Numbered from the stretch's first letter, positions 1 through 6,062 are shown. The stretch: 8,888 bases of DNA from an uncultured Collinsella sp. (GCA_900551305.1 URVK01000051.1:1-8888), one strand, 5' to 3'. The notes: generated by a model from the sequence alone, not told the origin. Translations and numbers: made by a program.

Positions 1-1
1 C

Positions 2-58
2 GCCATTCTGGTCGGCGCCCTCTACTTGCCCATCCAGAAGGCCCTGAAGCTCAACTAG
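2..58 (+). CDS. C-terminal end of a probable ECF transporter S component (partial)
   Basis: Only the last 18 codons and the TAG stop lie in the window; the rest is off the left edge. The visible residues are a hydrophobic stretch (AILVGALYLPI) followed by a short basic tail (QKALKLN), as at the end of a final membrane helix. The gene reads in the same direction as the ECF ATPase and T component that follow, in the usual S-A-T order, so an S component that binds the vitamin or other micronutrient and docks on the T component is the most likely identity. The substrate cannot be told from 18 residues. The call rests mainly on neighbours, and another small membrane protein is possible. Confidence 0.5.
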   Translation, partial: AILVGALYLPIQKALKLN

Positions 59-65
59 CCCGTTC

Positions 66-169
66 GACTTTACGAGCCACCCCATCTTGGCGTTCATTCG
101 TCGCTCGCGTACCCAAGTACGCTTCGCTCCTCTTTCTCGCGCCAACCTGGGGCCCCTCGTAAAGCCGTC
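66..169. repeat. Long imperfect inverted repeat with an inner hairpin
   Basis: Bases 68-76 (CTTTACGAG) pair perfectly with 156-164. After a three-base mismatch, 80-84 pair with 148-152. After a two-base mismatch, 87-92 (TTGGCG) pair with 140-145. Inside lies a further perfect 6-bp hairpin, GCGTAC 107-112 with GTACGC 117-122 around the loop CCAA. In all about 26 base pairs form a cruciform-like structure of roughly 100 bases just after the S-component stop. There is no T tract after it, so a simple intrinsic terminator is unlikely. The shape suits a dispersed REP-like or small MITE-like intergenic element, or an mRNA stabiliser between S and A. Which of these applies cannot be decided from one copy. 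Confidence 0.6.
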
Positions 170-192
170 TCCGTGCTTCACCACCAAAGACT

Positions 193-250
193 GTCCCAAA
201 CGACTAGCTTTTGGGGACGTTCTTAAACGACTGGTCATGTAAGAACGTCC
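193..250 (+). promoter_or_regulatory. Two overlapping, mutually exclusive hairpins before the ECF ATPase
   Basis: The first hairpin pairs GTCCCAAA (193-200) with 210-218, leaving one bulged G. The second pairs GGACGTTCTTA (215-225) perfectly with TAAGAACGTCC (240-250), an 11-bp stem with a 14-base loop. They share 215-218, so only one can form at a time. The octamer AAACGACT occurs at 198-205 and again at 225-232, 27 bases apart. The block ends 20 bases before the ATPase start. It could be an operator, an mRNA switch or part of a dispersed repeat. No T tract follows either hairpin, and no known riboswitch consensus was recognised. Confidence 0.5.
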
Positions 251-270
251 ATTGACTATGAAAGGTATCC

Positions 271-2020
271 ATGAAAACGATCATCAACGTCGACGATGTC
301 TCGTTCTCCTATGGCACGCAAACCGAGCAGGCGCTCAGCCACATCTCGCTCAGCGTGAACAAGGGAGATTTCATCGGCATCATCGGGCCCTCGGGCGCCG
401 GCAAGTCCACGCTTGCTGCCTGCCTGTCGGGTGCCGTGCCCCACCACTACACCGGCACGTTCTTTGGGTCCGTCATGGTTGACGGCCACGACACCTGCGA
501 GGTCTCGCTGACCGACGTGTCGCAAATCGTCGGCAGCGTGCTGCAGGATATCGACACGCAGATGGTCGCTTCGGTCGTCGAGGACGAGATGCTCTTTGGC
601 CTCGAGAACTTTGGCGTTCCCCACGACCAGATCGAGCAGCGCGTGAGCGAAACGCTCGAGACCGTCGGCATCAGCGACCTGCGCGACCGCGAGATCGCCA
701 CCCTCTCGGGCGGACAGAAGCAAAAGGTAGCCATCGCCGCCATCCTCGCCATGCGTCCGCGCGTCTTGGTTCTCGACGAGCCCACCGCGGCACTCGACCC
801 CGCCAGCTCCACGTTGGTCTTCGAGACGCTGCGTGAGGCAAACCGCACACTTGGAATCACCATCGTCGTCGTTGAGCAAAAGGTCGCCCTGCTCTCGGAG
901 TACTGCAACCGCGTGCTCGTGCTCAACCATGGCGAAATTGCGCTGCAGGGCGAGCCACACGAGGTCTTCGCGCATACCGACGAGCTCCGTGCCATCGGCG
1001 TCGACTGCCCTCGCGTCACGCGCATCTTCAATAGCCTCGAGGCTGATGGCCTGGTAAGCGGTACCCCCTGCTTGGATGTCGATGAGGCCGAGCGCCTGAT
1101 TTCGGGCATAGTCGACCCCGCACACGTGGCCATCGAAGCCCAGACGCCCGCCGGTTCCCCGCATGCACCGTCGTTGCGCCCTCATGCCAAGGACGCCGAA
1201 CCCGTACTCACCTTCGACCATGTTGAGTTTGCCTATCCCAATGGCGGAGCCGCCGTACACGACCTTAGCCTGACGCTCTATCCTGGCGAGCTCGTGGGCA
1301 TCGTCGGCCAAAACGGCGCCGGCAAGACCACGCTCACCAAACTGCTCACAGGCTTGCTTAAGCCCGCCTCGGGCAGCGTGCGCGTCACGGGACTGGATAC
1401 CGCAGCCGTTCCCACGAGCCGCATGAGGGCGAAGCCTCATCGCTCGCGAGGTCGCGACCCTTTTCCAAACCCCCGACCGCCAGATCTGCAAGGACACCGT
1501 GCTCGACGAGGTCGCCTTTGGCCTGGAGCTTACCGGCATCGACCGTGCCGAGGCGCTGCGTCGCGCCCAGCTCGTCATCGACCGCTTTGGCTTGCCGGCC
1601 GACGAGGCGCCCTTCTCGCTCTCGCGCGGTCAGCGACAAATGGTGGCGCTTGCCTCCGTCGTAGTGGTTGAGCCCAAGATCGTCGTGCTCGACGAGCCCA
1701 CGAGCGGCCTTGATTACCGCGAGTGCATGACCGTCATGGAAACAGTGCGCACCATGGCCGAGCGCGGTTGCGCCGTTATCATGGTCTGCCACGATATGGA
1801 AGTCGTCTCGGTGGTAATGGCCGACGGTCGCATCCTCGACCGCGGCCGCACGCACGAGCTATTCTCGAACATCGATCTCATGCGGCGTGCCTACGTGGAG
1901 CCTCCCCAGGTTATTGAACTCTCGCGCCGTCTGGCATCTTCCGTCTCGCCCGCTTTTGCGCAGGTGAGCGAGGTCACCGATGTCGTTCGAATTACCAAGG
2001 AAATGGTCCACCGTGGTTAA
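271..2020 (+). pseudogene. Fused two-domain ECF transporter ATPase, frameshifted
   Basis: This is the energy-coupling ATPase of an ECF importer, with two ABC domains in one chain. Domain 1 has Walker A GPSGAGKST (residues 39-47), Q-loop Q92, signature LSGGQ (145-149) and Walker B with LDEPTAALD; its H-loop position is Q203 (VVVEQK). Domain 2 has Walker A GQNGAGKTT (346-354), and the frame then breaks after K388 (AAG at 1432-1434). The +1 frame resumes with IAREVATLFQTPDRQ (Q-loop), an altered signature LSRGQ, Walker B VVLDEPTSGLD and H-loop VCHD, ending with TAA at 2018-2020. Removing one C at 1435/1436 gives a continuous protein of about 582 residues. As written, the first frame runs to a stop at 1671 and lacks the second domain's core. 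An in-frame TGA at 1424 in the downstream frame confines the shift to about 1427-1438. The start ATG has AAAGG five bases upstream. A true mutation or an assembly error are both possible; the site has no long homopolymer. Confidence 0.85.
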
Positions 2021-2759
2021 CGTCATCGACTACATGCCGGGCGATACGCTGCTGCATCGCCTGAACCCCGTCGTCAAACTGGGCCTCGCCGCCGCCATCA
2101 TCGTCGGCATCTTTTTGTCCGACACCTACGTGGCACTGCTGGGCTTTTTGGCACTCACCCTTGCACTGGGTGCCTATGCCGGCGTCGTCGACCGTCTGTT
2201 CTCGCTGCTCAAGTTGCTGATTCCGCTCGCGCTTATCATGCTGGTGCTCCAGCTGGCCTTTATGCGCGATGGCAACGTGGTGTGGAGCTTTATCACCGAC
2301 ACGGGCCTCATCACGGGATCGAAGGCCTGTCTGCGCCTGCTGGGTGTGGCGTTACCACTCATCCTCATGCTCATGGTGACCAAGCTCAACGACCTTGCCA
2401 ACGCCTGCGTCGAGGTGCTGCACGTACCGTATCGCTATGCCTTCACCTTTACCACGGCGCTGCGCTTTGTGCCGGTGTTTGGTCAGGAGATGAACGCCAT
2501 CATGGAGGCGCAGACCGCACGCGGCGTCGAGTACGACACCAAGAACCCCATCAAGAAGCTTAAGCTCATGCTGCCACTGTGCGTGCCGCTGCTCATCTCG
2601 AGTGTGGGCAAGACCGATGCCACAGCCTTGGCGGCAGAACAGCGCGGCTTCTATCTGCGTACGCTCATCCGCAGGTACAAGCGCTACCCCATCAAGGGCC
2701 TGGACATCGCCGTGCTCATCGTCAGCATCGCCCTCATCGTCATCGGCTTCCTGTTCTAG
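1980..2759 (+). CDS. ECF transporter T component (EcfT/CbiQ-type transmembrane protein)
   Basis: This is the membrane scaffold that couples ATP hydrolysis to the S component. The 259-residue protein has a CbiQ-like N-terminus (YMPGDTLLHRLNPVVKLG), hydrophobic helices around residues 34-70, 75-95, 117-134 and 241-259, and long amphipathic cytoplasmic coupling helices between them. The two coupling motifs are visible as AQTARG (177-182) and AEQRGF (219-224). The second has QRG where ARG is usual. Length fits the family. The ATG at 1980 overlaps the ATPase end by 41 bases and has GAGG upstream. A GTG at 2013, overlapping the ATPase stop and preceded by AAGGA, would give MVNVIDYMPGD and is a good alternative start. 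Overlap implies translational coupling, so the upstream frameshift could also lower its translation. The substrate depends on the S component. Confidence 0.88.
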   Translation: MSFELPRKWSTVVNVIDYMPGDTLLHRLNPVVKLGLAAAIIVGIFLSDTYVALLGFLALTLALGAYAGVVDRLFSLLKLLIPLALIMLVLQLAFMRDGNVVWSFITDTGLITGSKACLRLLGVALPLILMLMVTKLNDLANACVEVLHVPYRYAFTFTTALRFVPVFGQEMNAIMEAQTARGVEYDTKNPIKKLKLMLPLCVPLLISSVGKTDATALAAEQRGFYLRTLIRRYKRYPIKGLDIAVLIVSIALIVIGFLF

Positions 2760-2789
2760 TTCACCACCGACAGCAACCGCCCCAACGCA

Positions 2790-2826
2790 AAAGGCTTCGG
2801 CTCGCACCAAACGAGCCGAGGCCTTT
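2790..2826 (+). terminator. Terminator of the ECF operon
   Basis: A 15-bp stem, AAAGGCTTCGGCTCG (2790-2804) with 2812-2826 around a 7-base loop, ends in CCTTTA. The only irregular pair is T2796 with G2820, which is a G-U wobble in + strand RNA but an A-C mismatch in the opposite RNA. This favours function for the ECF operon, whose last gene stops 30 bases earlier. A-rich and T-rich flanks may allow weak action in both directions. Confidence 0.85.
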
Positions 2827-2840
2827 ACTGTTTCACCAGA

Positions 2841-2879
2841 TAAAACCTACCAAAATAAACCTGTCCCTTTTTGGCAGGT
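2841..2879 (-). terminator. Terminator of the ligase-racemase operon
   Basis: Read on the - strand, ACCTGCCAAAA (2879-2869) pairs with TTTTGGTAGGT (2855-2845) and is followed by TTTTA. The single irregular pair is G-U on this strand and A-C on the other, so it fits RNA from the racemase side. It begins seven bases after the racemase stop. Together with the neighbouring terminator it separates two convergent operons. Confidence 0.75.
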
Positions 2880-2885
2880 CGGAAG

Positions 2886-3632
2886 CTAGAGGCGGTAGGG
2901 GGCGCCGCTGCGGATGATGGATTCGCGCACCAGGACATCCATGGCGTCGAGGGTGATCTCGGGCATCTCTCGGTACTTCTGCAGCACCGAGAGCTCGGTG
3001 CAGGCCAGAATGACGCGGTCGCAGCCGCTACGGGCGAACTCCCACATCACGCGGTCGAACTTATCCATATCGGGCTCACGTCCGGCCTTCACATCATCGT
3101 AGATAAGCGACATCACATCGTTCTGACGTTTCTCGCTGGGATAGACAACCTCGACACCCGCGGCCTCGCATTCGCGGCCGTAGACGCCCGCGCCCACGGT
3201 GCCATCGGTTCCCATGATGCCGATCTTATGCACCGGCTCGGCCGGCATACTCAGGTTGGGGTCGAACTCGCACTCCCCCATCACCGCACCGGCCAGAGCA
3301 TAGCGCACCGACTCACGCGGCATGTGGATAATCGGCACCTTCGTAAACGACTGGATCTGGTCATAGAAGTAGTGTGACGTGTTGCAGGGAATGGCAATGT
3401 GTGCACAGCCCAGCGACTCGAGTGCCTGGGCGCACTCTTTCATGGTCGCCAGCAGTTTGGCATGCTCGCCGGTCTTAATGGCCAGCGTGCGGTCGGGCAT
3501 GGTCGACTTGGAGAGTACCACCATGTCGATATGTTCCTGATCGCAGGCAGCAGCCGTATGACGCACCACCTGGTCGTAGTAATACGACGTGGCCTCGGCG
3601 CCCATGCCGCCGATAACTCCCAGCTTTTCCAT
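2886..3632 (-). CDS. Aspartate/glutamate racemase family protein (probable aspartate racemase)
   Basis: This 248-residue protein belongs to the cofactor-independent Asp/Glu racemase superfamily, which uses two cysteines as acid and base to invert the alpha carbon. The N-terminal strand-loop is LGVIGGMGAEATSYYYDQVV (4-23). The first catalytic cysteine is C83 in IPCNTSH and the second is C211 in LACTELS. MGTDGT (140-145) marks the start of the second lobe. Length is near the usual 230-240. The start at 3632 is chosen because AAGGAGG lies five bases upstream; an in-frame ATG at 3716 has no such site and would add 28 residues unlike the family. It lies 84 bases downstream of an Asl-like D-aspartate ligase, the same pairing known in Enterococcus faecium, so L- to D-aspartate conversion for cross-bridge synthesis is the likely job. 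Substrate is inferred from context; glutamate or a broad range is possible. Confidence 0.85.
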   Translation of the reverse strand: MEKLGVIGGMGAEATSYYYDQVVRHTAAACDQEHIDMVVLSKSTMPDRTLAIKTGEHAKLLATMKECAQALESLGCAHIAIPCNTSHYFYDQIQSFTKVPIIHMPRESVRYALAGAVMGECEFDPNLSMPAEPVHKIGIMGTDGTVGAGVYGRECEAAGVEVVYPSEKRQNDVMSLIYDDVKAGREPDMDKFDRVMWEFARSGCDRVILACTELSVLQKYREMPEITLDAMDVLVRESIIRSGAPYRL

Positions 3633-3652
3633 CGCCGCCTCCTTGGTGACGC

Positions 3653-3695
3653 TTGCGCAATTGCGCGTATCATACCCGCGCCCGCCCGATGCAAA
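3653..3695 (-). promoter_or_regulatory. Possible internal promoter and palindromic operator before the racemase
   Basis: On the - strand there is a -10-like TATGAT (3674-3669) with a weak -35-like TTTGCA (3695-3690) 15 bases upstream. Eight bases after the -10 comes TTGCGCAA (3660-3653), itself part of the 12-bp perfect palindrome GCGCAATTGCGC (3655-3666). The same octamer follows the ligase -10 at a similar distance. The -35 match and spacing are poor, so the promoter itself is uncertain; the palindrome is certain. Confidence 0.45.
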
Positions 3696-3707
3696 ACGGA
3701 CGGGCGC
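3678..3707 (-). other. Intercistronic stem-loop between ligase and racemase
   Basis: Read on the - strand, GCGCCCGTCCG (3707-3697) pairs with CGGGCGGGCGC (3688-3678) in an 11-bp, very GC-rich stem with an 8-base loop. The one irregular pair is a G-U wobble on this strand only, which supports an RNA role in the operon transcript. It begins nine bases after the ligase stop. No T tract follows, so partial termination, processing or mRNA protection are all possible. It overlaps the suggested -35 of the internal promoter. Confidence 0.6.
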
Positions 3708-3716
3708 CGCGCTCAT

Positions 3717-4973
3717 CTACTTGTAATACGTCTTGAACAGCTTAAAGTGGCGCAGCTTGGTGTGCCACATGCGCAGCCAGCGGTTAAAGACAAAGTCGCC
3801 CTTCATAAACGAAGGGTCGGCGCCCTTGCCCTCCTTGTCCAGGCGATGCACCTTAGCGCGCAGCTCGGGATCCTTGACGTACTTGTCGACGACGCCCATG
3901 GGGACGACCATCCACAGGGCCTCGTCCTGCGCCGTCACAAACTCCGGCTCAAACGGGCGGTTGAGCACATACTCGTCCACCACATACTTGGCAACGTTAA
4001 AGCCGCTGTTGGTAACGTAGTAGTTGCTGCGACCCTGGCGCGTGTTGAAATCGAAGAACTTAAACGAGCCATCGCGCTCGTCGTACTTAACGTCAAAGTT
4101 GGAATAGCCCACAAAGTGAAGGTCCTCGAGCAACTTGCGCACGCCGCCCATGAGCTCGTCGTTGGGCTCGGTAATGATACAGGCATGGTTGCCGACACCG
4201 TGGGGCTGATGCTCCTCGAGCAGCACATGGCCCAGGCACATCATGCGGACCTTACCGTTGCGGTCGGAATAGCTGGTGAGCACGCGCATGTACTCGTCGT
4301 TGCCGGGCACGCGATCCTGCAAGATCAGATCGTCGGTGTAGCCGCTGGCATACGAATCGCGAATGACCTGTTCCAGCTCGGCGCGGTCGGCAATCTCATA
4401 GGCCTTCTTCTGGCCCTCGAACTCATGCTGCCACCACATGATGCCGTCAGAAGGCTTCAGAATCATCGGGTAAGGAAAATCGATCTGGTCGAGCACTTCG
4501 GCAGGCGCCTCACCCTGAGCATTGAGCATCGCCTTGGTAAAGGTAAACGTGTGTGGATAGGGCACGCCATGCTTCTCGCACAGCTCGTAGAAGATCTCCT
4601 TCTTCTGACACTGCTCAAGCATGCTATAGGGAGCGTAAGGCGCGACGATGTTATCCGCCAACCCATGGGCATCCTTGGCCTGAGCCACGAGGGCAACATA
4701 GTTATCGCCACAGCCCACAAGGACAATCGTCTTATCGGCATGCGCTTGGGCAATGCCGTTGACGGTTTTGAGCATCACGGGCATGGTATCGATATCCACG
4801 TTGGGCGTGTAGTCGATAATCTGGCTGCGGTACGCGGGACCCGTCTGGTACTTGCCAAAAACCAGACTCTTGACCTGGTACTCCTCGTAGAAGGCGCGCG
4901 CCACCGAATAGGCGTTGATGTCGCCACCAAGCAGCACGGGAATGAACTCGCGCTCTGTAAACTGCAATGCCAT
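3717..4973 (-). CDS. ATP-grasp carboxylate-amine ligase, probable D-aspartate ligase (Asl-like)
   Basis: This 418-residue protein closely follows, as I recall it, the pattern of Enterococcus faecium Aslfm. That enzyme uses ATP to attach D-aspartate through its beta-carboxyl to the third-position diamino acid of the peptidoglycan precursor. Shared landmarks are EFIPVLLGGDINAYSVAR at the N-terminus (9-26), VGCGDNY (86-92), FYELCEKHGVPYP (128-140), ILKPSDG (171-177), ILQDRVPGNDEYMRVL (217-232) and the metal-binding stretch FFDFNTRQGRS (306-316). The order and spacing are those of an ATP-grasp fold with K173 as a likely ATP ligand. No signal peptide or membrane helix is seen, so it is cytoplasmic. 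The start at 4973 has AGGA upstream at normal spacing. It is the first gene of a pair with a racemase that can supply D-aspartate. Another amino acid or acceptor cannot be excluded. Confidence 0.85.
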   Translation of the reverse strand: MALQFTEREFIPVLLGGDINAYSVARAFYEEYQVKSLVFGKYQTGPAYRSQIIDYTPNVDIDTMPVMLKTVNGIAQAHADKTIVLVGCGDNYVALVAQAKDAHGLADNIVAPYAPYSMLEQCQKKEIFYELCEKHGVPYPHTFTFTKAMLNAQGEAPAEVLDQIDFPYPMILKPSDGIMWWQHEFEGQKKAYEIADRAELEQVIRDSYASGYTDDLILQDRVPGNDEYMRVLTSYSDRNGKVRMMCLGHVLLEEHQPHGVGNHACIITEPNDELMGGVRKLLEDLHFVGYSNFDVKYDERDGSFKFFDFNTRQGRSNYYVTNSGFNVAKYVVDEYVLNRPFEPEFVTAQDEALWMVVPMGVVDKYVKDPELRAKVHRLDKEGKGADPSFMKGDFVFNRWLRMWHTKLRHFKLFKTYYK

Positions 4974-5014
4974 GGAAACTTCCTATCATGAACTGCCCAC
5001 ACAACGGGCGGTCT

Positions 5015-5035
5015 TTGCGCAACTGATTCATTCTA
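5015..5035 (-). promoter_or_regulatory. Probable ligase promoter -10 with TTGCGCAA site
   Basis: On the - strand TAGAAT (5035-5030) is a good -10 hexamer 56 bases before the ligase start. A weak TTGGGC lies 18 bases upstream as the only -35 candidate. Seven bases after the -10 is the palindromic octamer TTGCGCAA (5022-5015), where transcription would begin. The same octamer occurs at a matching place before the racemase. Confidence 0.5.
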
Positions 5036-5118
5036 GCGTGCCAAGCCGCCGGCGCCCAAAGCTCCACCGTATCTATGGCAATCGACGTAATCGTCCAGCA
5101 CGAAGACGGCGCTCACCG

Positions 5119-5162
5119 TTGTATGACAATGGGCAATGAACCTACCATTGTTGTAGGATTCA
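5119..5162. promoter_or_regulatory. Overlapping dyads in the divergent ligase/MOSC intergenic region
   Basis: ACAATGG (5126-5132) is repeated in inverted form as CCATTGT (5145-5151). TGAACCTAC (5137-5145) is matched by GTAGGATTCA (5153-5162) with one bulge. TTGT-ATG-ACAA (5119-5129) is a third small dyad. The first two share base 5145 and interleave, so they cannot both form in one RNA. The block lies 34 bases before the MOSC start and is AT-richer than the genes. An operator or a leader RNA switch are both possible. No convincing -35/-10 pair was found for the MOSC gene. Confidence 0.4.
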
Positions 5163-5195
5163 TCGTATTGACATCTTCGAGCGAAAGGCGCACAC

Positions 5196-5828
5196 GTGCC
5201 CCAAGACCATCCGACCGATAATCCCATCCTCAATGCCGCGAAGCGCGAGCTGGAGGAACGCGCACAATCGGCCGTTCCCCTACGAACGGCAAACGATGCT
5301 TACAACGGGCCTGCCCGCATCGTCTCAATCAACACGTCGGCGCACAAGGGCACGCGCAAGTCGCCCGTCGCCGATGGACACGACACCGTTATAGAGCAAT
5401 TTGGCCTCGCCACCGATGCGCACGCCGGGCATTGGCACCGCCAGGTCTCTTTTTTAGCCGCGGAGTCCATCCAGACGGCGCAGGCACGCGGGCTCGACGT
5501 ACACGAGGGTGACTTTGGGGAGAACTTCACAACCCGGGGCATCAACCTGCTCTCGCTCCCCTTGGGCACACAGCTCAAGCTTGGCAGCGAGGTGCTTGTC
5601 GAAATCAGCCAAATCGGCAAGGTCTGCCACACACGCTGTGCCATCTACTATCTCGCCGGCGACTGCATCTTTCCCCACGAGGGCGTTTTTGGCGTGGTAC
5701 TAAAGGGCGGAGAGGTCCATACCGGCGACGATATCCGGGTAGTCAAACTCGGCGACGGCACCTGTTCGTTCACCCCCGCCGAGGCCCTCGAAGAGATTGA
5801 GCAGGCTCGCCAGAAGGGCGCGCTGTAG
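5196..5828 (+). CDS. MOSC domain-containing protein
   Basis: This 210-residue stand-alone MOSC domain protein is related to the C-terminal domain of molybdenum cofactor sulfurase and to bacterial YiiM-like proteins, which handle sulfur or the molybdenum cofactor. The domain spans about 40-185. Landmarks are VSINTSAHKGTRK (43-55), the glycine/acidic stretch HEGDFGENFTTRGINL (103-118) and IGKVCHTRC (140-148), where C144 is the conserved MOSC cysteine. PHEGVFGVVLKGGEV (160-174) closes the barrel. No signal peptide is present. It starts at GTG 5196 with AAAGG seven bases upstream. The first 35 residues are a charged helical extension not needed for the domain, so a later start is possible. No moa, mog or molybdoenzyme gene is in the window, so its partner is unknown. 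Confidence 0.85.
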   Translation: MPQDHPTDNPILNAAKRELEERAQSAVPLRTANDAYNGPARIVSINTSAHKGTRKSPVADGHDTVIEQFGLATDAHAGHWHRQVSFLAAESIQTAQARGLDVHEGDFGENFTTRGINLLSLPLGTQLKLGSEVLVEISQIGKVCHTRCAIYYLAGDCIFPHEGVFGVVLKGGEVHTGDDIRVVKLGDGTCSFTPAEALEEIEQARQKGAL

Positions 5829-5862
5829 CTGTAAAACCCCACGTTGAGATGGCTTTTACAGC
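5828..5862 (+). terminator. Stem-loop at the end of the MOSC gene, weak terminator candidate
   Basis: GCTGTAAAA (5828-5836) pairs perfectly with TTTTACAGC (5854-5862), starting on the last base of the TAG stop. Additional C-G pairs may form inside. No T tract follows the stem, so it may cap the mRNA or act weakly as a terminator; the T run is inside the right arm. Confidence 0.5.
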
Positions 5863-5896
5863 CCAAAACTCCTCTCAAACAGAGCTCCGTAACGTT

Positions 5897-6000
5897 AAAG
5901 TTGAACTCTATGGTTTCTCAACAATTCATCATAACTGCAGGTCAAAGCCAAAGCCTCAAGTTCAACTTGACCCTTTGGGACCTTTAAGGTTCAAGTTGAG
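5897..6000. promoter_or_regulatory. Cluster of related palindromic sites upstream of the secreted hydrolase
   Basis: Three related sites occur in about 100 bases: AAAGTTGAACT (5897-5907); TCAAGTTCAACTTGA (5956-5970), a perfect palindrome about a central C; and TTCAAGTTGAG (5990-6000). TCAACTTGACCCTT (5962-5975) also pairs with AAGGTTCAAGTTGA (5986-5999) at 13 of 14 positions, forming a large hairpin. The last site lies just upstream of the TAGAAT -10, over the -35 region. This layout suits binding by a dimeric regulator at several sites or a structured leader. The protein that binds is unknown. Confidence 0.5.
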
Positions 6001-6014
6001 GTCGAAAGCAGTAG

Positions 6015-6020
6015 TAGAAT
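6015..6020 (+). promoter_or_regulatory. Putative -10 element (TAGAAT) of the hydrolase gene
   Basis: TAGAAT matches the -10 consensus at five of six bases and lies 42 bases before the ATG at 6063. No good -35 is present at 16-18 bases; that place is taken by a TCAAGTT-type half-site, which would fit an activator-dependent promoter. The same hexamer is the -10 candidate of the ligase gene. Confidence 0.45.
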
Positions 6021-6062
6021 ACCGTTCGAACCATAACCTACGATTGATTGCAGAGGGACTGG

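Noticed and set aside
66..169. Insertion sequence or phage attachment remnant
   Set aside because: There is no transposase or integrase fragment and no flanking target duplication visible; only the inverted repeat is supported.
59..270. Vitamin riboswitch (for example TPP) before the ECF ATPase
   Set aside because: None of the conserved core sequences I know for TPP, FMN, cobalamin or preQ1 riboswitches was seen; only hairpins without a recognised core.
256..1578. A 440-codon open frame opposite the ECF ATPase
   Set aside because: Antisense shadow of a strongly recognisable ABC protein; low-complexity composition and no motifs.
1499..2020. Separate single-domain ATPase starting at GTG 1499
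   Set aside because: It would lack Walker A and the Q-loop, which lie upstream in continuous homology; it is the second piece of the frameshifted fused ATPase.
3633..3716. Longer racemase start at 3716
   Set aside because: No ribosome binding site, 28 extra residues unlike the family, and the segment contains a stem-loop and palindrome that read as regulatory DNA. AAGGAGG sits before 3632.
3399..4991. A 530-codon open frame on the + strand
   Set aside because: It lies opposite the D-aspartate ligase and part of the racemase, both of which have full family motifs and ribosome binding sites. The + frame has no recognisable domains and reflects high GC codon bias.
5168..5173. TTGACA as -35 of the MOSC gene
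   Set aside because: Seventeen bases downstream is already the start codon, and no -10 like hexamer is present there.
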